NCBI RefSeq assembly: GCF_027483985.1
Contig: NZ_JAIXTJ010000034.1
Coordinates: forward strand, 1 to 64,000
Direction of reading: 5' to 3'
Source: Flavobacterium sp.
Lineage (GTDB): Bacteria > Bacteroidota > Bacteroidia > Flavobacteriales > Flavobacteriaceae
DNA: 64,000 nucleotides
The translations under genes and the position numbers were made by a program. Under the pieces are notes generated by a model that saw only the letters and a list, made by a program, of their open reading frames with translations, did not search any database and was not told the DNA's origin. This document shows, piece after piece, positions 42,978-52,746 of the stretch. How positions within the stretch are numbered: position 1 is the first letter of the stretch; each line of letters begins with the position of its first letter.

Positions 42978-44879
42978 ATGAACGCTAAGCTGTACCTATT
43001 TTTACTATGCTTTTCAACCATTTCTTTAACGGCACAAAATACTTATACTTCGCTTTTAATTCCAGAAAATTTAAAAGAAAATGCCAATAGTGTGGTACGA
43101 TTTCAAGCGATAAATATTTCGATTTCTTCTGAAAGGCAAATGAATGTTAAAAAAAGAAAAGTCATTACCGTATTAAATAAAAGAGGTCAAAACAATGTTG
43201 ATGCAATTGAATATTATGATCGCTCCAATAAAGTGTTGTCAATTGAAGCTACTGTTTACAATGCTTTAGGTAAAGAAATTAAAAAAATTAAACGAAAAGA
43301 TTTTGTTCATCAAAGTGTTGCCGATGGTTTTTCGATATATAGTGATGATAGAAAAGTATATCTTGATTATACACCAACTGAATATCCATTTACTGTGGTT
43401 TATGAAAGTGAATGTCAAACATCAAATACAGCTTTTATTATGCCTTGGTATCCTACTGATGATTATTTTGAAAGTGTAGAAAAATCAGAATACACAATTA
43501 GTTATCCATCAGGTTTAGGTTTTAAATACAAAGAGTTGAATTTTAATGACAAACTAGTTGTTAAAACAGAAAAAGAAAACGCGCTTTCTTATGTAGCCGA
43601 AAATTTAGTAGCCGAAAAACCCGAAGATAATTCACCATCATTTGATAAAATTGTTCCTATGGTGTTTTTTAGTCTAGAAAAATTTAATCTAGAAGGCGTT
43701 CAAGGAACTGCGAAAAGTTGGTCTGAATTTGGTAAATGGATGTATTCCAGTTTATTGTCTGATACTGAAGATATTTCTGATGAGACAAAATTGAAAATAA
43801 AAGAATTGGTAGGAAAAGAAACTGATCCTCTAAAAAAAGCAAAAATTATTTATCAGTATGTTCAAGATAAAACGCGATATGTAAGTATTCAATTGGGTAT
43901 TGGCGGTTGGAAACCAATGTTGGCCAAAGATGTTGATAGATTAGGCTATGGTGATTGCAAAGCGCTTTCTAATTATACCAGAGTGTTGTTAAAAGTAGTT
44001 GGTGTTGAATCTTATTATACCATCATTTACGGCGATGATAGTAGCCGAAGTTTGAATCAAGATTTTGTTTCAATGCAAGGAAATCATGTTGTTTTGGCGC
44101 TGCCAGTTAATGATAAATTGAGCTTTTTAGAATGTACAAGTCAAGTAAAACCATTCGGATTTGAAGGCGATTTTACCGATGATCGATATGCATTAATTGT
44201 CAAACCAGATAAAGGTGAGATTGTTAAAACAAATAATTATAATGACAAAGCGAGTCCGCAGTATATAAAAGGAAGTTATACTATAAATGAAAATGGTGAT
44301 TTAACAGCAACGGTGAAAATAGTTTCTAAAGGCATTCAATATGACAATCGCTATTTAATAGAAAATAAATCTAAAGAAGAAGTTGATGAGTATTACAAAA
44401 CAACTTTTTTCTGGATCAACAACCTTAAAATGGACAAGATTAAGTTCAGTAATAATAAAGAAAGCGTAGATTTTACGGAAGATTTACAGATTAATGCTGT
44501 GGGTTATGCCAGTAAAAATGGCACGATGATGATGTTGCCAATTAACGTTTTTAATCAAAATCCAAACGTGCCACAACGTTATAGAAATCGAAAAAATCAA
44601 CTCGAAATTTCAAGAGGTTTTTATGATGAAGATGAGGTTGAGGTGAATCTTCCGGCAGGATATGTTGTTGATGCAAAACCAGAAAATGTTGTTATTGATG
44701 ATAAATTCGGTAGTTATAAAATGGAACTAATTGCAGTAAATCCTTCTAAATTAATCTATAAGCGTTCGTTTCTTCTAAAAAAAGGAATGTATGAAAAATC
44801 AGAATACGAAAATTATAGAAAATTTAGAGAACAAATTGCCAAAACCGATAATTCTAAAATTGTTATAGTTAAAGCTTAG
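42978..44879 (+). CDS. DUF3857 and transglutaminase-like domain protein, catalytic residues present
   Basis: The 633-residue protein has a signal peptide (about 1-19, ending LTAQ), a DUF3857 beta domain (about 45-210) and a transglutaminase-like domain (about 260-400). The catalytic set appears intact: Cys in GYGDCKALS near 332, His in GNHVVLAL near 373, and an acidic residue in FLECTSQ near 388. A beta-rich C-terminal part follows. It is exported, with unknown substrate. It is the first of four related genes in tandem; the other three have lost the Cys and His. Confidence 0.82.
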   Translation: MNAKLYLFLLCFSTISLTAQNTYTSLLIPENLKENANSVVRFQAINISISSERQMNVKKRKVITVLNKRGQNNVDAIEYYDRSNKVLSIEATVYNALGKEIKKIKRKDFVHQSVADGFSIYSDDRKVYLDYTPTEYPFTVVYESECQTSNTAFIMPWYPTDDYFESVEKSEYTISYPSGLGFKYKELNFNDKLVVKTEKENALSYVAENLVAEKPEDNSPSFDKIVPMVFFSLEKFNLEGVQGTAKSWSEFGKWMYSSLLSDTEDISDETKLKIKELVGKETDPLKKAKIIYQYVQDKTRYVSIQLGIGGWKPMLAKDVDRLGYGDCKALSNYTRVLLKVVGVESYYTIIYGDDSSRSLNQDFVSMQGNHVVLALPVNDKLSFLECTSQVKPFGFEGDFTDDRYALIVKPDKGEIVKTNNYNDKASPQYIKGSYTINENGDLTATVKIVSKGIQYDNRYLIENKSKEEVDEYYKTTFFWINNLKMDKIKFSNNKESVDFTEDLQINAVGYASKNGTMMMLPINVFNQNPNVPQRYRNRKNQLEISRGFYDEDEVEVNLPAGYVVDAKPENVVIDDKFGSYKMELIAVNPSKLIYKRSFLLKKGMYEKSEYENYRKFREQIAKTDNSKIVIVKA

Positions 44880-44950
44880 TCTCCTATTTTTTTATCACAA
44901 AAAGTAGTTTTTAAAACCAAAAATAATTTGAAACCATTAAACTCAAACCA

Positions 44951-46963
44951 ATGAAAAAAATCCTAATCATCACCACCTTTTTCATTTTAGGAATGCAAAT
45001 AAATTTTGCTCAAAAAAGAGAATTAGGCGCCGTTACTGTTGACGAATTAAAAGAAACGGTACATCCAAAAGATTCGTCTGCAGTTGCTGCAGTTTTATTT
45101 GAAAAAGGAAAAACCTATTTTGAATACTCCCAAGAAGATGGTTTTTTTGTAATTACAGAAGTCCAGGCTAAAATTAAAATCTATAAAAAAGAAGGTTATG
45201 ATTATGCTAATAAATCGGTCAGATTTTATGTAGGAAATTCTACAAAGGAAACGGTATCTTTTTCTAAAGCAGTAAGTTATAATTTGGTAAACGGTCAAAT
45301 TGAAAAAACAAAACTAAAAAGCGAAGGTGAGTTTACAGAAAATATAAATAAATTTTGGTCAAGAAAAAAAATAACAATGCCTAATGTAAAGGAAGGAACC
45401 ATTATTGAATTTAAATATGAAATAAAAACGCCTTTTATTTCAACATTTCCTGAATGGAGTTTTCAAAATGACATTCCGGTTAATTATTCTGAATATCAAA
45501 CACTTATTCCTGAATATTACGGTTATAATGTTTACAGAAAAGGAAGTCTTCAACCAGTTGAAATAAAAAATATTGTAAGTAAAACGGTCGCAACAAGTGA
45601 CCGTAATTTAGTAAAAAATGGTGCTGCGATTAAGTACGAAAGATCAATGAATTCGTTTACTTATTCTGAACAAGTAGTAACATATAAGTTAGAAAATGTT
45701 CCTGCACTTAAAGAAGAAGCATTTGTTAATAATATTGATAACTACAGAGCATCGATTTATCACGAGTTGGCATCAAAGCGATTACCACAATCTGTGGCCG
45801 AGTTTTATTCAGCAACTTGGGAAGATGTAACTAAAAAAATCTATGAAAATGATGATTTCGGAACCCAATTAACTAAATCCAATTATTTTGAAGAAGATGT
45901 AAATGCTATCACAAAAGATTTAGGAACTAGAGAAGAAAAAATTGCTGTCCTATTAAATTTTGTTCAAAATAGAATGACCTGGAATCAGTTTAGTGGTTAT
46001 TATTGTGATGGCGGAGTTAAAAAAGCGTATCAAGATAAAACAGGAAATGCGGCTGAAATTAATTTAATGTTGGTTGCAATGTTGCGACACATTGGTTTAG
46101 ATGCGAATCCGGTTTTAGTTAGTACTCGATCTAACGGAATTCCACTTTTTCCTAGTCGATCGGCTTTTAATTTTGTCATTGCTTCGGTTGTAACCGACAA
46201 TGGTGTTACTTTGATGGATGCTACAAGTAAAATTTCAAGACCAAATGTTTTACCACTTTATGACTTAAATTGGTTTGGAAGATTGGTTAAAAAAGACGGC
46301 ACTTCCGAAATGTTAGATTTAATGCCAAAAGCTTTGTCTGATGATGTAATCAATATGCTGGTAACAATTGATGCCGAAGGTGTAGTAACAGGAAAAGTAA
46401 AAGAGCAATATTTTGATTATGCAGCATTGAGTTACAGAGATAAATATCTTGGATTAACCAGAGAAAGTTATCTAGAAAATCTTGAAAAAAGACATCAAGG
46501 ACTTGAAGTTTCTGAATTTGAATTGACAAATGACAAGATTTTGAGTGAACCAGTTATAGAAAAATATACTATTAAAAACAGTAATTTGGTGGAAAAAATT
46601 GGTGACAAACTTTATTTTGAACCGTTACTTTATTTTACACAAGCAGAGAATCCATTCAAGCAAGAAAATCGCGAATATCCGGTTGATTTCTCTTTTCCAT
46701 TTAAAGATAAATATATGGTAAATATCACTATTCCTGAAGGATATCAAATTGAAAGTTTACCAAAATCGGCTGCTTTTTCAATGGCAAATAATTATGGAGC
46801 TTATTCAATGAATCTTAGCAATACTGATAAAAACATACAAGTAGTAGTAAGTTTTACAGTCAATACCTCTATTATTCCATCAGAAGATTATGAAACTTTA
46901 AAAGAATTTTTCAAAGTGCTAATAGAAAAACAAAACGAAAAGATAGTTTTAAAGAAAATATAA
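44951..46963 (+). CDS. DUF3857 protein with inactive transglutaminase-like domain, paralogue 1
   Basis: The 670-residue exported protein has a signal peptide (about 1-20, ending INFAQ). The start of the mature chain (RELGAVTVDELKETVHPKDS) is shared with the next two genes. In the transglutaminase-like domain (about 310-440) the Cys position reads GNAAEINLML and the His position reads AFNFVIASV. Only the Asp (LMDATSK) remains, so proteolysis or crosslinking by this domain is unlikely. The end, KEFFKVLIEKQNEKIVLKKI, is nearly identical in the paralogues. The next gene starts four bases after its stop. Confidence 0.82.
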   Translation: MKKILIITTFFILGMQINFAQKRELGAVTVDELKETVHPKDSSAVAAVLFEKGKTYFEYSQEDGFFVITEVQAKIKIYKKEGYDYANKSVRFYVGNSTKETVSFSKAVSYNLVNGQIEKTKLKSEGEFTENINKFWSRKKITMPNVKEGTIIEFKYEIKTPFISTFPEWSFQNDIPVNYSEYQTLIPEYYGYNVYRKGSLQPVEIKNIVSKTVATSDRNLVKNGAAIKYERSMNSFTYSEQVVTYKLENVPALKEEAFVNNIDNYRASIYHELASKRLPQSVAEFYSATWEDVTKKIYENDDFGTQLTKSNYFEEDVNAITKDLGTREEKIAVLLNFVQNRMTWNQFSGYYCDGGVKKAYQDKTGNAAEINLMLVAMLRHIGLDANPVLVSTRSNGIPLFPSRSAFNFVIASVVTDNGVTLMDATSKISRPNVLPLYDLNWFGRLVKKDGTSEMLDLMPKALSDDVINMLVTIDAEGVVTGKVKEQYFDYAALSYRDKYLGLTRESYLENLEKRHQGLEVSEFELTNDKILSEPVIEKYTIKNSNLVEKIGDKLYFEPLLYFTQAENPFKQENREYPVDFSFPFKDKYMVNITIPEGYQIESLPKSAAFSMANNYGAYSMNLSNTDKNIQVVVSFTVNTSIIPSEDYETLKEFFKVLIEKQNEKIVLKKI

Positions 46964-46967
46964 AATT

Positions 46968-48986
46968 ATGAGAGTTTATTTTGTGATTTTAGTTTCTTTC
47001 ATTGCGCAGATTAGTTCTAGTTTAGCTCAAAATAGAGAATTAGGAAAAGTTACCAAAGCAGAATTAGAAGAAAAATTTTATCCAAATGATTCTTCTGCTG
47101 TTGCTGCCATTTTAATTAATAAGGGCAAAGTAAGTTTTGATATCAGTGGTGCTTTAGAAATGATTACCGAAGTGGAAGTAAAAATTAAAATCTATAAAAA
47201 AGAAGGGTATATTTGGGCTAATGAACAAATTCCATTTTTCACTGGAAATTCTGAAATTGAAACAGTAAATTTTTCAAATGCATTGACTTACAATTTAGTA
47301 AATAATGAAATACAAATTACAAAAGCAAAAGCTGAAAATCAATTTACAGAAGAAAGGAATCAATCGTTCAAAATAAAAAAATTGACTATGCCCAATGTTA
47401 AAGAAGGATCAATAATTGAATATAAATATAAAATTACAACTCCTTATATAACAAGTATACGAGACTGGGCTTTTCAAAAAAGAATTCCAGTGAAATTTTC
47501 TCAATTTATAACTGATATTCCTGAATATTTATTCTATAATGTTCACACGAAAGGAACTCTTTTATTTACAGAAACTAAAGACAAAATTAGTAAGTTTATT
47601 AGCTCTAATGAAAATAAAAGTAATAGCACATATAGGTATAACTCGATGGTAAATCCTTATAATCATAAAGTTGATCAGTTGAGTTATTTAGACAATAGAA
47701 CGGTCTATAGTCTTGAAAATATTCCAGCGATTAAAGAAGAATTATTTGTTAATAATATTGAAAATTATAGCTCAGCAATCGTACACGAAATAGCAGGCAT
47801 TAAATTCAAAGATAATTCTTTTAAGGCAATTTCAAATTCATGGGAGGAAATTGTAAAAAGTATAAATGAAAGTGAGAATTTTGGGCAACAAATCAACAAA
47901 CTAAATTATTTCGAAGAAGAATTAAATCCATTATTAGTTGCTGCTTCAACGGCTAACGAAAAAGTTGGCGTAATATTTAGTTTCGTCCAATCGAGAATGA
48001 AGTGGAATGAATATTACGGTTATTATTGCAAAGATGGTGTGAAAAAAGCTTATCAAAATAAAGTCGGAAACTATGCTGAAGTAAATTTAATGTTAGTTGC
48101 TATGTTGCGATATGCTAATCTTGAAGCCAATCCTGTTTTAATTAGTACAAAATCAAATGGTATCGCAATTTTTCCAAGTAGGAAGGCATTTAATATTGTA
48201 GTTGCCTCTGTAGTAATAGATGGTAAACTTTTGTTTTTAGATGCAACGAGTAAAGATTCATCTGTTGGAATACTTCCTACGGATGATTTAAACTGGTTTG
48301 GGAGGTTGGTTAAGAATGATGGTTCATCTGATTTAGTCGATATTATTGCTAAAGATGCATCATTAGATGTGGTTAATTATGTTGTAACTGTTGATAGCGA
48401 AGGAAAAGTTTCTGGTAATGTAAGGGAACAATATTTAGATTATGAAGCAATGAAGTTTAGAGAGGATTACTCAGATCAAACCAATGATTTTCTAATTCAA
48501 AGAATTGAAAAAAAATATAAAGGCATCGAGGTCTCGGATTATAATTTAATTAATGACAAAAAAACCGATGAAATGATAGTAGAAAAGTATTCTATTACTG
48601 AAAATAATTCGGTTGAAACTATTGGTAATAAGTTATATTTTTCACCAATGATGCATTTTGAATTATCTGAAAATCCTTTCAAACAAGAATTTAGAGAGTA
48701 TCCTATAGATTTTACTTTTCCATTTAAAGAAAAATACAACATAAGCATTAAAATTCCAGAGGGTTATAAAATTGAAAGTTTACCAGAAAATGTAGCAATC
48801 GTGATGGATAATAACTATGGAGGTTTTACTTATTCAATCATAGATGAAAATGAAAAAATTCAATTTAAATTAGTTTTAGATATAGCTACAACCATTATTC
48901 CACCAAAAGATTATGAAATGCTAAAAGAATTTTTCAAAGTTGTAATCGAAAAACAAAAAGAAAAGATAATTCTAAAAAAAATATAA
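46968..48986 (+). CDS. DUF3857 protein with inactive transglutaminase-like domain, paralogue 2
   Basis: The 672-residue exported protein has the same layout as the preceding gene: signal peptide (about 1-20), DUF3857 domain, and a transglutaminase-like domain with GNYAEVNLML and AFNIVVASV replacing the Cys and His motifs. The Asp in FLDATSK is kept and the end KEFFKVVIEKQKEKIILKKI is conserved. The start codon context (ATAAAATTATGAGAGTTTAT) is identical to that of paralogue 3, evidence of recent tandem duplication. It has more Asn and Ser substitutions than paralogue 1, suggesting relaxed constraint. Confidence 0.82.
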   Translation: MRVYFVILVSFIAQISSSLAQNRELGKVTKAELEEKFYPNDSSAVAAILINKGKVSFDISGALEMITEVEVKIKIYKKEGYIWANEQIPFFTGNSEIETVNFSNALTYNLVNNEIQITKAKAENQFTEERNQSFKIKKLTMPNVKEGSIIEYKYKITTPYITSIRDWAFQKRIPVKFSQFITDIPEYLFYNVHTKGTLLFTETKDKISKFISSNENKSNSTYRYNSMVNPYNHKVDQLSYLDNRTVYSLENIPAIKEELFVNNIENYSSAIVHEIAGIKFKDNSFKAISNSWEEIVKSINESENFGQQINKLNYFEEELNPLLVAASTANEKVGVIFSFVQSRMKWNEYYGYYCKDGVKKAYQNKVGNYAEVNLMLVAMLRYANLEANPVLISTKSNGIAIFPSRKAFNIVVASVVIDGKLLFLDATSKDSSVGILPTDDLNWFGRLVKNDGSSDLVDIIAKDASLDVVNYVVTVDSEGKVSGNVREQYLDYEAMKFREDYSDQTNDFLIQRIEKKYKGIEVSDYNLINDKKTDEMIVEKYSITENNSVETIGNKLYFSPMMHFELSENPFKQEFREYPIDFTFPFKEKYNISIKIPEGYKIESLPENVAIVMDNNYGGFTYSIIDENEKIQFKLVLDIATTIIPPKDYEMLKEFFKVVIEKQKEKIILKKI

Positions 48987-48990
48987 AATT

Positions 48991-50976
48991 ATGAGAGTTT
49001 ATTTTGTAATCCTATTGTTCCTTATTTCATTAGTAGAAAATCTTTCTGCGCAAAATCTTGAATTAGGAAAAGTCACTAAAAAAGAACTAGAGGTAAAAGT
49101 GCATCCAATTGATACTTCGGCTGCCGCGGCTTTTATCTTTAAAAAAGCAAAAACTTTTTTTACTTACAGTTACAAGGATGGTTTTGAGTGCAGAACAAAA
49201 TTTTCTATTAAACTTAAAATATATAAAAAAGAAGGTTTTAGCTGGGCAAACTTCGAAATACCTTATTATGTTGGCTATGAACAATTAAATGACGAACAAG
49301 TTTTTATCAACAAAGCCTTTACCTACAATCTTGAAAATGGTAAAATTGATAAGCAAAGAGTTACCAGCGAAGGTAAATTTGTAGAAAAAGTTAGTGACTT
49401 GTGGCAGACAAAAGTGATAACATTTCCAAACATAAAAGAAGGTTCCATTCTTGAATTAGAATATGAACTAAGATCACCAAATTTAGCAGAATTGCCAACG
49501 TTTCAATTTCAATATAATATTCCAGTTGATTATGCGCAATTGCAAACAGAAATTCCAGAATTTTATATCTACAAAGCCATAAAATCAGGTTATGTTAATG
49601 TTACGCATAATGATGTTATGGAACACACTTCTATTTCATACAATGATAAATATAATGCAATAAATTATTTAGCTTTTCAGCAGATAAAAGCATTGTATGA
49701 AGTTGCTGAAGTTCCTGCTTTAATAGAAGAAGACTACGTTAGTAATATTGATGATTATTATGGCAAAATTCAACAAGAGTTGCAGTTAATTCGTTTTGCA
49801 GATAAAGAACCTAAACAAATTGCAACAACATGGGAAAGCGTTGCCAAATCCATTTTTGAAGATAAAGAATTTGGTCCCGAATTAAAGAAAAATAATTACT
49901 TTATAAACAATATTAAATTAATCACAGACAAAATTGAATCTAAAGCAGAGCGATTAAATGCTGTTTATGAGTTTGTAAGAAACAAAATGACTTGGAACGG
50001 AAAATACGGTTACTACACCAAAAAAGGTGTTGAAGCTGCCTACAATGAAAGCACAGGAAATGTTGCAGAAATTAATTTGATTTTGACATCAATGCTCAAA
50101 ATGGCTGGCTTAGATGCTGATCCGGTATTGCTAAGTACAAGAGACAATGGTGTGGCATTATTTCCGAACAGATCTAAATTTAATTATGTGATTGCCGCTG
50201 TAAATTTAGACGGAAAACAAATCTTACTAGACGCAACAGAAAAATTAGCCACTCCAAAATGTCTTCCAACAAGAGATTTAAACAACAAAGGACGATTGAT
50301 AAAACAAGACGGAAGTTCGATTGAAATTGATTTAATGCCGAAAGAAAATTCATTAAAATCAACCAATATGATGGCTGCCGTTGATGCGTCAGGTCAAGTT
50401 TCAGGACAAATTAGACAGAATTATTTGGACTATAATGCGTTGAATTTTAGAAAAAAATATTTGGGTATTTCAAGAGATAATTATTTAGAAAAACTAGAAA
50501 AAGACAACACCGGATTAGAAGTTGAAAATTATGAAATAAAAAATGAAAGGGCTGTAAACGAACCTTTAACCGAGTCTTATAATTTTAAGAGTTCAAATGC
50601 TGTCGAAGTTATAGGAAACAAACTGTTTTTCTCGCCTTTATTGCATTTTGCTATAAACCAAAATCCATTTAAACAAGAAAACCGACAATATCCAGTAGAT
50701 TTTGCATTTCCAAACAAGGATAAATATCAAGTAGTAATAACAATTCCCGATGGATATGAGGTTGAAAGTATGCCAAAATCAATCAGTATTGCAATGGTTG
50801 ATAAACTAATAAACTTTGTATATTCTATTTCAAGAACTGCCAATCAAATTACAGTTTCTTCAACTTTAGAATTTAATACTTCGGTTGTTCAATCTAGTTA
50901 TTATGACGCACTAAAAGAGTTTTTCAAAGTTGTAATTGACAAACAAACAGAAAAAATTGTACTAAAAAAGATATAA
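48991..50976 (+). CDS. DUF3857 protein with inactive transglutaminase-like domain, paralogue 3
   Basis: The 661-residue exported protein is the last of the array. It has a signal peptide (about 1-21, ending LSAQ), and GNVAEINLIL and FNYVIAAV at the former Cys and His positions, with LLDATEK kept. The end KEFFKVVIDKQTEKIVLKKI is conserved. The first 22 bases including the start are identical to paralogue 2. The MazG-like gene begins one base after its stop, so it probably shares the transcript. Confidence 0.82.
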   Translation: MRVYFVILLFLISLVENLSAQNLELGKVTKKELEVKVHPIDTSAAAAFIFKKAKTFFTYSYKDGFECRTKFSIKLKIYKKEGFSWANFEIPYYVGYEQLNDEQVFINKAFTYNLENGKIDKQRVTSEGKFVEKVSDLWQTKVITFPNIKEGSILELEYELRSPNLAELPTFQFQYNIPVDYAQLQTEIPEFYIYKAIKSGYVNVTHNDVMEHTSISYNDKYNAINYLAFQQIKALYEVAEVPALIEEDYVSNIDDYYGKIQQELQLIRFADKEPKQIATTWESVAKSIFEDKEFGPELKKNNYFINNIKLITDKIESKAERLNAVYEFVRNKMTWNGKYGYYTKKGVEAAYNESTGNVAEINLILTSMLKMAGLDADPVLLSTRDNGVALFPNRSKFNYVIAAVNLDGKQILLDATEKLATPKCLPTRDLNNKGRLIKQDGSSIEIDLMPKENSLKSTNMMAAVDASGQVSGQIRQNYLDYNALNFRKKYLGISRDNYLEKLEKDNTGLEVENYEIKNERAVNEPLTESYNFKSSNAVEVIGNKLFFSPLLHFAINQNPFKQENRQYPVDFAFPNKDKYQVVITIPDGYEVESMPKSISIAMVDKLINFVYSISRTANQITVSSTLEFNTSVVQSSYYDALKEFFKVVIDKQTEKIVLKKI

Positions 50977-50977
50977 A

Positions 50978-51304
50978 ATGAACCTAAAAAATTCCCAACT
51001 AGAAGTCGACAACTGGATAAAAAACCACGGAGTTCGTTACTTCAACGAGTTAACAAATATGGCACAACTTACTGAAGAAGTAGGAGAAGTAGCACGAATT
51101 ATTGCGCGTCGTTATGGCGAACAGTCTGAAAAAGAAAGCGATAAAAATAAAGATCTTGGAGAAGAATTAGCCGATGTAGTTTTTGTAGTTTTGTGCCTCG
51201 CAAACCAAACCGGAATTGACCTTCAGGCGGCTTTCGATAAAAAATTAGATTTAAAAACTAATCGCGACCACGATAGACATCAAAATAATGAGAAACTTAA
51301 GTAG
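50978..51304 (+). CDS. MazG-like nucleotide pyrophosphohydrolase
   Basis: The 108-residue all-alpha pyrophosphatase hydrolyses (d)NTPs or related nucleotides to monophosphates. The metal-binding pattern is visible as LTEEVGEVARIIARR (about 31-45, EExxE) and GEELADVVFVVLCL (about 67-80, ExxD). The single MazG domain and length match the short house-cleaning type. It starts one base after the DUF3857 array and is followed by aroA after 39 bases. Confidence 0.88.
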   Translation: MNLKNSQLEVDNWIKNHGVRYFNELTNMAQLTEEVGEVARIIARRYGEQSEKESDKNKDLGEELADVVFVVLCLANQTGIDLQAAFDKKLDLKTNRDHDRHQNNEKLK

Positions 51305-51343
51305 TATTAAGACTAGAGTATTAAGAATTAAGACTTCAAAAAA

Positions 51344-52594
51344 TTGGATTTAAGACTTCAACATTCAACAATTAACTATCAACAATCAACAATAAAAATC
51401 ACTGGTTCCAAATCGGAAACCAACAGATTGCTTTTGTTGCAAGCATTGTATCCAAATTTAACTTTAGAAAACACATCCAATTCAGATGATTCTGAAGTTA
51501 TGGCTGATGCACTTCAAAAATCAAAAATCACAGATCAAAAATCGGTAATCGTTAACGTTCACCACGCAGGAACAGCTATGCGATTTCTAACCGCTTTTTT
51601 TGCTATGCAAGAAGGAAAAGAAGTTGTACTTACTGGTTCTTCTCGAATGAAAGAACGTCCCATAAAAATTTTAGTAGAAGCTTTAAAACAACTCGGAGCT
51701 GAAATAACTTATGAAGAAAACGAAGGATTTCCACCCATAAATATCAAAGGTAAAAAGCTCACGCAAAATAAGGTTTCACTGCCAGCAAATGTTAGTAGCC
51801 AATATATTTCCGCTCTTTTGTTAATCGCACCAAAATTAGAAAACGGCTTAGAATTAACCTTAGAAGGCGAAATAACATCTGTGCCATACATCAAAATGAC
51901 TTTAGCTTTGTTAAATGAAATTGGAGTTGAAACTTCATTTGTAAAAAATGTAATCAAAATTAATCAAAAATCAAAAATCGTTAATCAGCAATCAACAATT
52001 GAAAGTGATTGGTCATCAGCTTCTTATTGGTATTCAATAGTAGCATTGTCGGATATGGGTACGCAAATTACGCTTTCAAGTTACAAAGCGAATAGCCTTC
52101 AAGGCGACTCAGCATTAGCAGAAATCTATAAAAACTTCGGAGTTGAAACAGTTTTTAATAGCAACAATTCAATTACTATTACTAAAATAGCAACCCACAA
52201 CCCACAACCTACAACCTATAACCTAAACAACTCTCCAGATATTGCACAAACAATTGCGGTAACTTGCTTCGGATTAGGAATTGGTTGTCATCTAACAGGT
52301 TTACACACTTTAAAAATCAAAGAAACCGATAGGCTAGAAGCTTTAAAAAATGAATTAACAAAACTTGGAGCAACCATTTCTGTAACAAATGATGCGCTAA
52401 CAATGGAGACTTCTAATCATTTAATTGCAGATGTAAAAATAGCAACCTATCAAGATCATCGAATGGCAATGGCTTTTGCGCCTTTAGCCTTAAAAACATC
52501 ATTAAATATTCAAGATGCCGAAGTAGTTTCTAAATCATATCCAACGTTTTGGGACGATTTACAAAGCGTAGGATTTCAAGTTGAAAATCAATAA
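51344..52594 (+). CDS. aroA: 3-phosphoshikimate 1-carboxyvinyltransferase (EPSP synthase)
   Basis: The enzyme adds enolpyruvate from PEP to shikimate-3-phosphate. It has 416 residues with conserved GSKSETNR (about 22), HHAGTAMRFLTAF (about 71), SSRMKERPI (about 98), SSQYISALLL (about 151), KETDRLEAL (about 326) and DHRMAMAFAP (about 372). No ATG fits; TTG 51344 is the plausible start because it keeps the first strand before KITGSKSE. Four segments (codons at about 51353-51397, 51514-51546, 51951-52000, 52191-52228) are made of the same CAACAAT, AAAAATC and CTACAACC simple repeats seen between genes. They give odd loops such as THNPQPTTYNL. The catalytic motifs are untouched. Confidence 0.92.
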   Translation: MDLRLQHSTINYQQSTIKITGSKSETNRLLLLQALYPNLTLENTSNSDDSEVMADALQKSKITDQKSVIVNVHHAGTAMRFLTAFFAMQEGKEVVLTGSSRMKERPIKILVEALKQLGAEITYEENEGFPPINIKGKKLTQNKVSLPANVSSQYISALLLIAPKLENGLELTLEGEITSVPYIKMTLALLNEIGVETSFVKNVIKINQKSKIVNQQSTIESDWSSASYWYSIVALSDMGTQITLSSYKANSLQGDSALAEIYKNFGVETVFNSNNSITITKIATHNPQPTTYNLNNSPDIAQTIAVTCFGLGIGCHLTGLHTLKIKETDRLEALKNELTKLGATISVTNDALTMETSNHLIADVKIATYQDHRMAMAFAPLALKTSLNIQDAEVVSKSYPTFWDDLQSVGFQVENQ

Positions 52595-52600
52595 TAAACA

Positions 52601-52639
52601 GTGTGACTTAGCGTCTTTGTGGCAAAACTAAAAATAAAC
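52601..52639 (+). repeat. CTTAGCG simple repeat, copy 2
   Basis: GTGACTTAGCGTCTTTGTGG, then CAAAACTAAAAATAAAC, repeats the pattern of 25951-26015. It lies directly after aroA. Confidence 0.55.
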
Positions 52640-52649
52640 GGCAAAACAC

Positions 52650-52681
52650 TTGACAACGCCTATTTCACAATCGTATATTTG
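52650..52681 (+). promoter_or_regulatory. Bacteroidota-type promoter of queA
   Basis: TTG (52650-52652) and TATATTTG (52674-52681) are separated by 21 bases, close to the phylum consensus. The start codon is about 65 bases downstream, after a CATAACTTATAACT-type repeat (about 52711-52740). Confidence 0.55.
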
Positions 52682-52746
52682 CACGCGTTACAAGTTAGTT
52701 TTAAAAAAACTCATAACTTATAACTCATAACTCATAACTTTTTCAA

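Noticed and set aside
44951..50976. Calling the three DUF3857 paralogues pseudogenes because of lost catalytic residues
   Set aside because: All three frames are full length with signal peptides and conserved ends, so they are maintained genes with an altered role.
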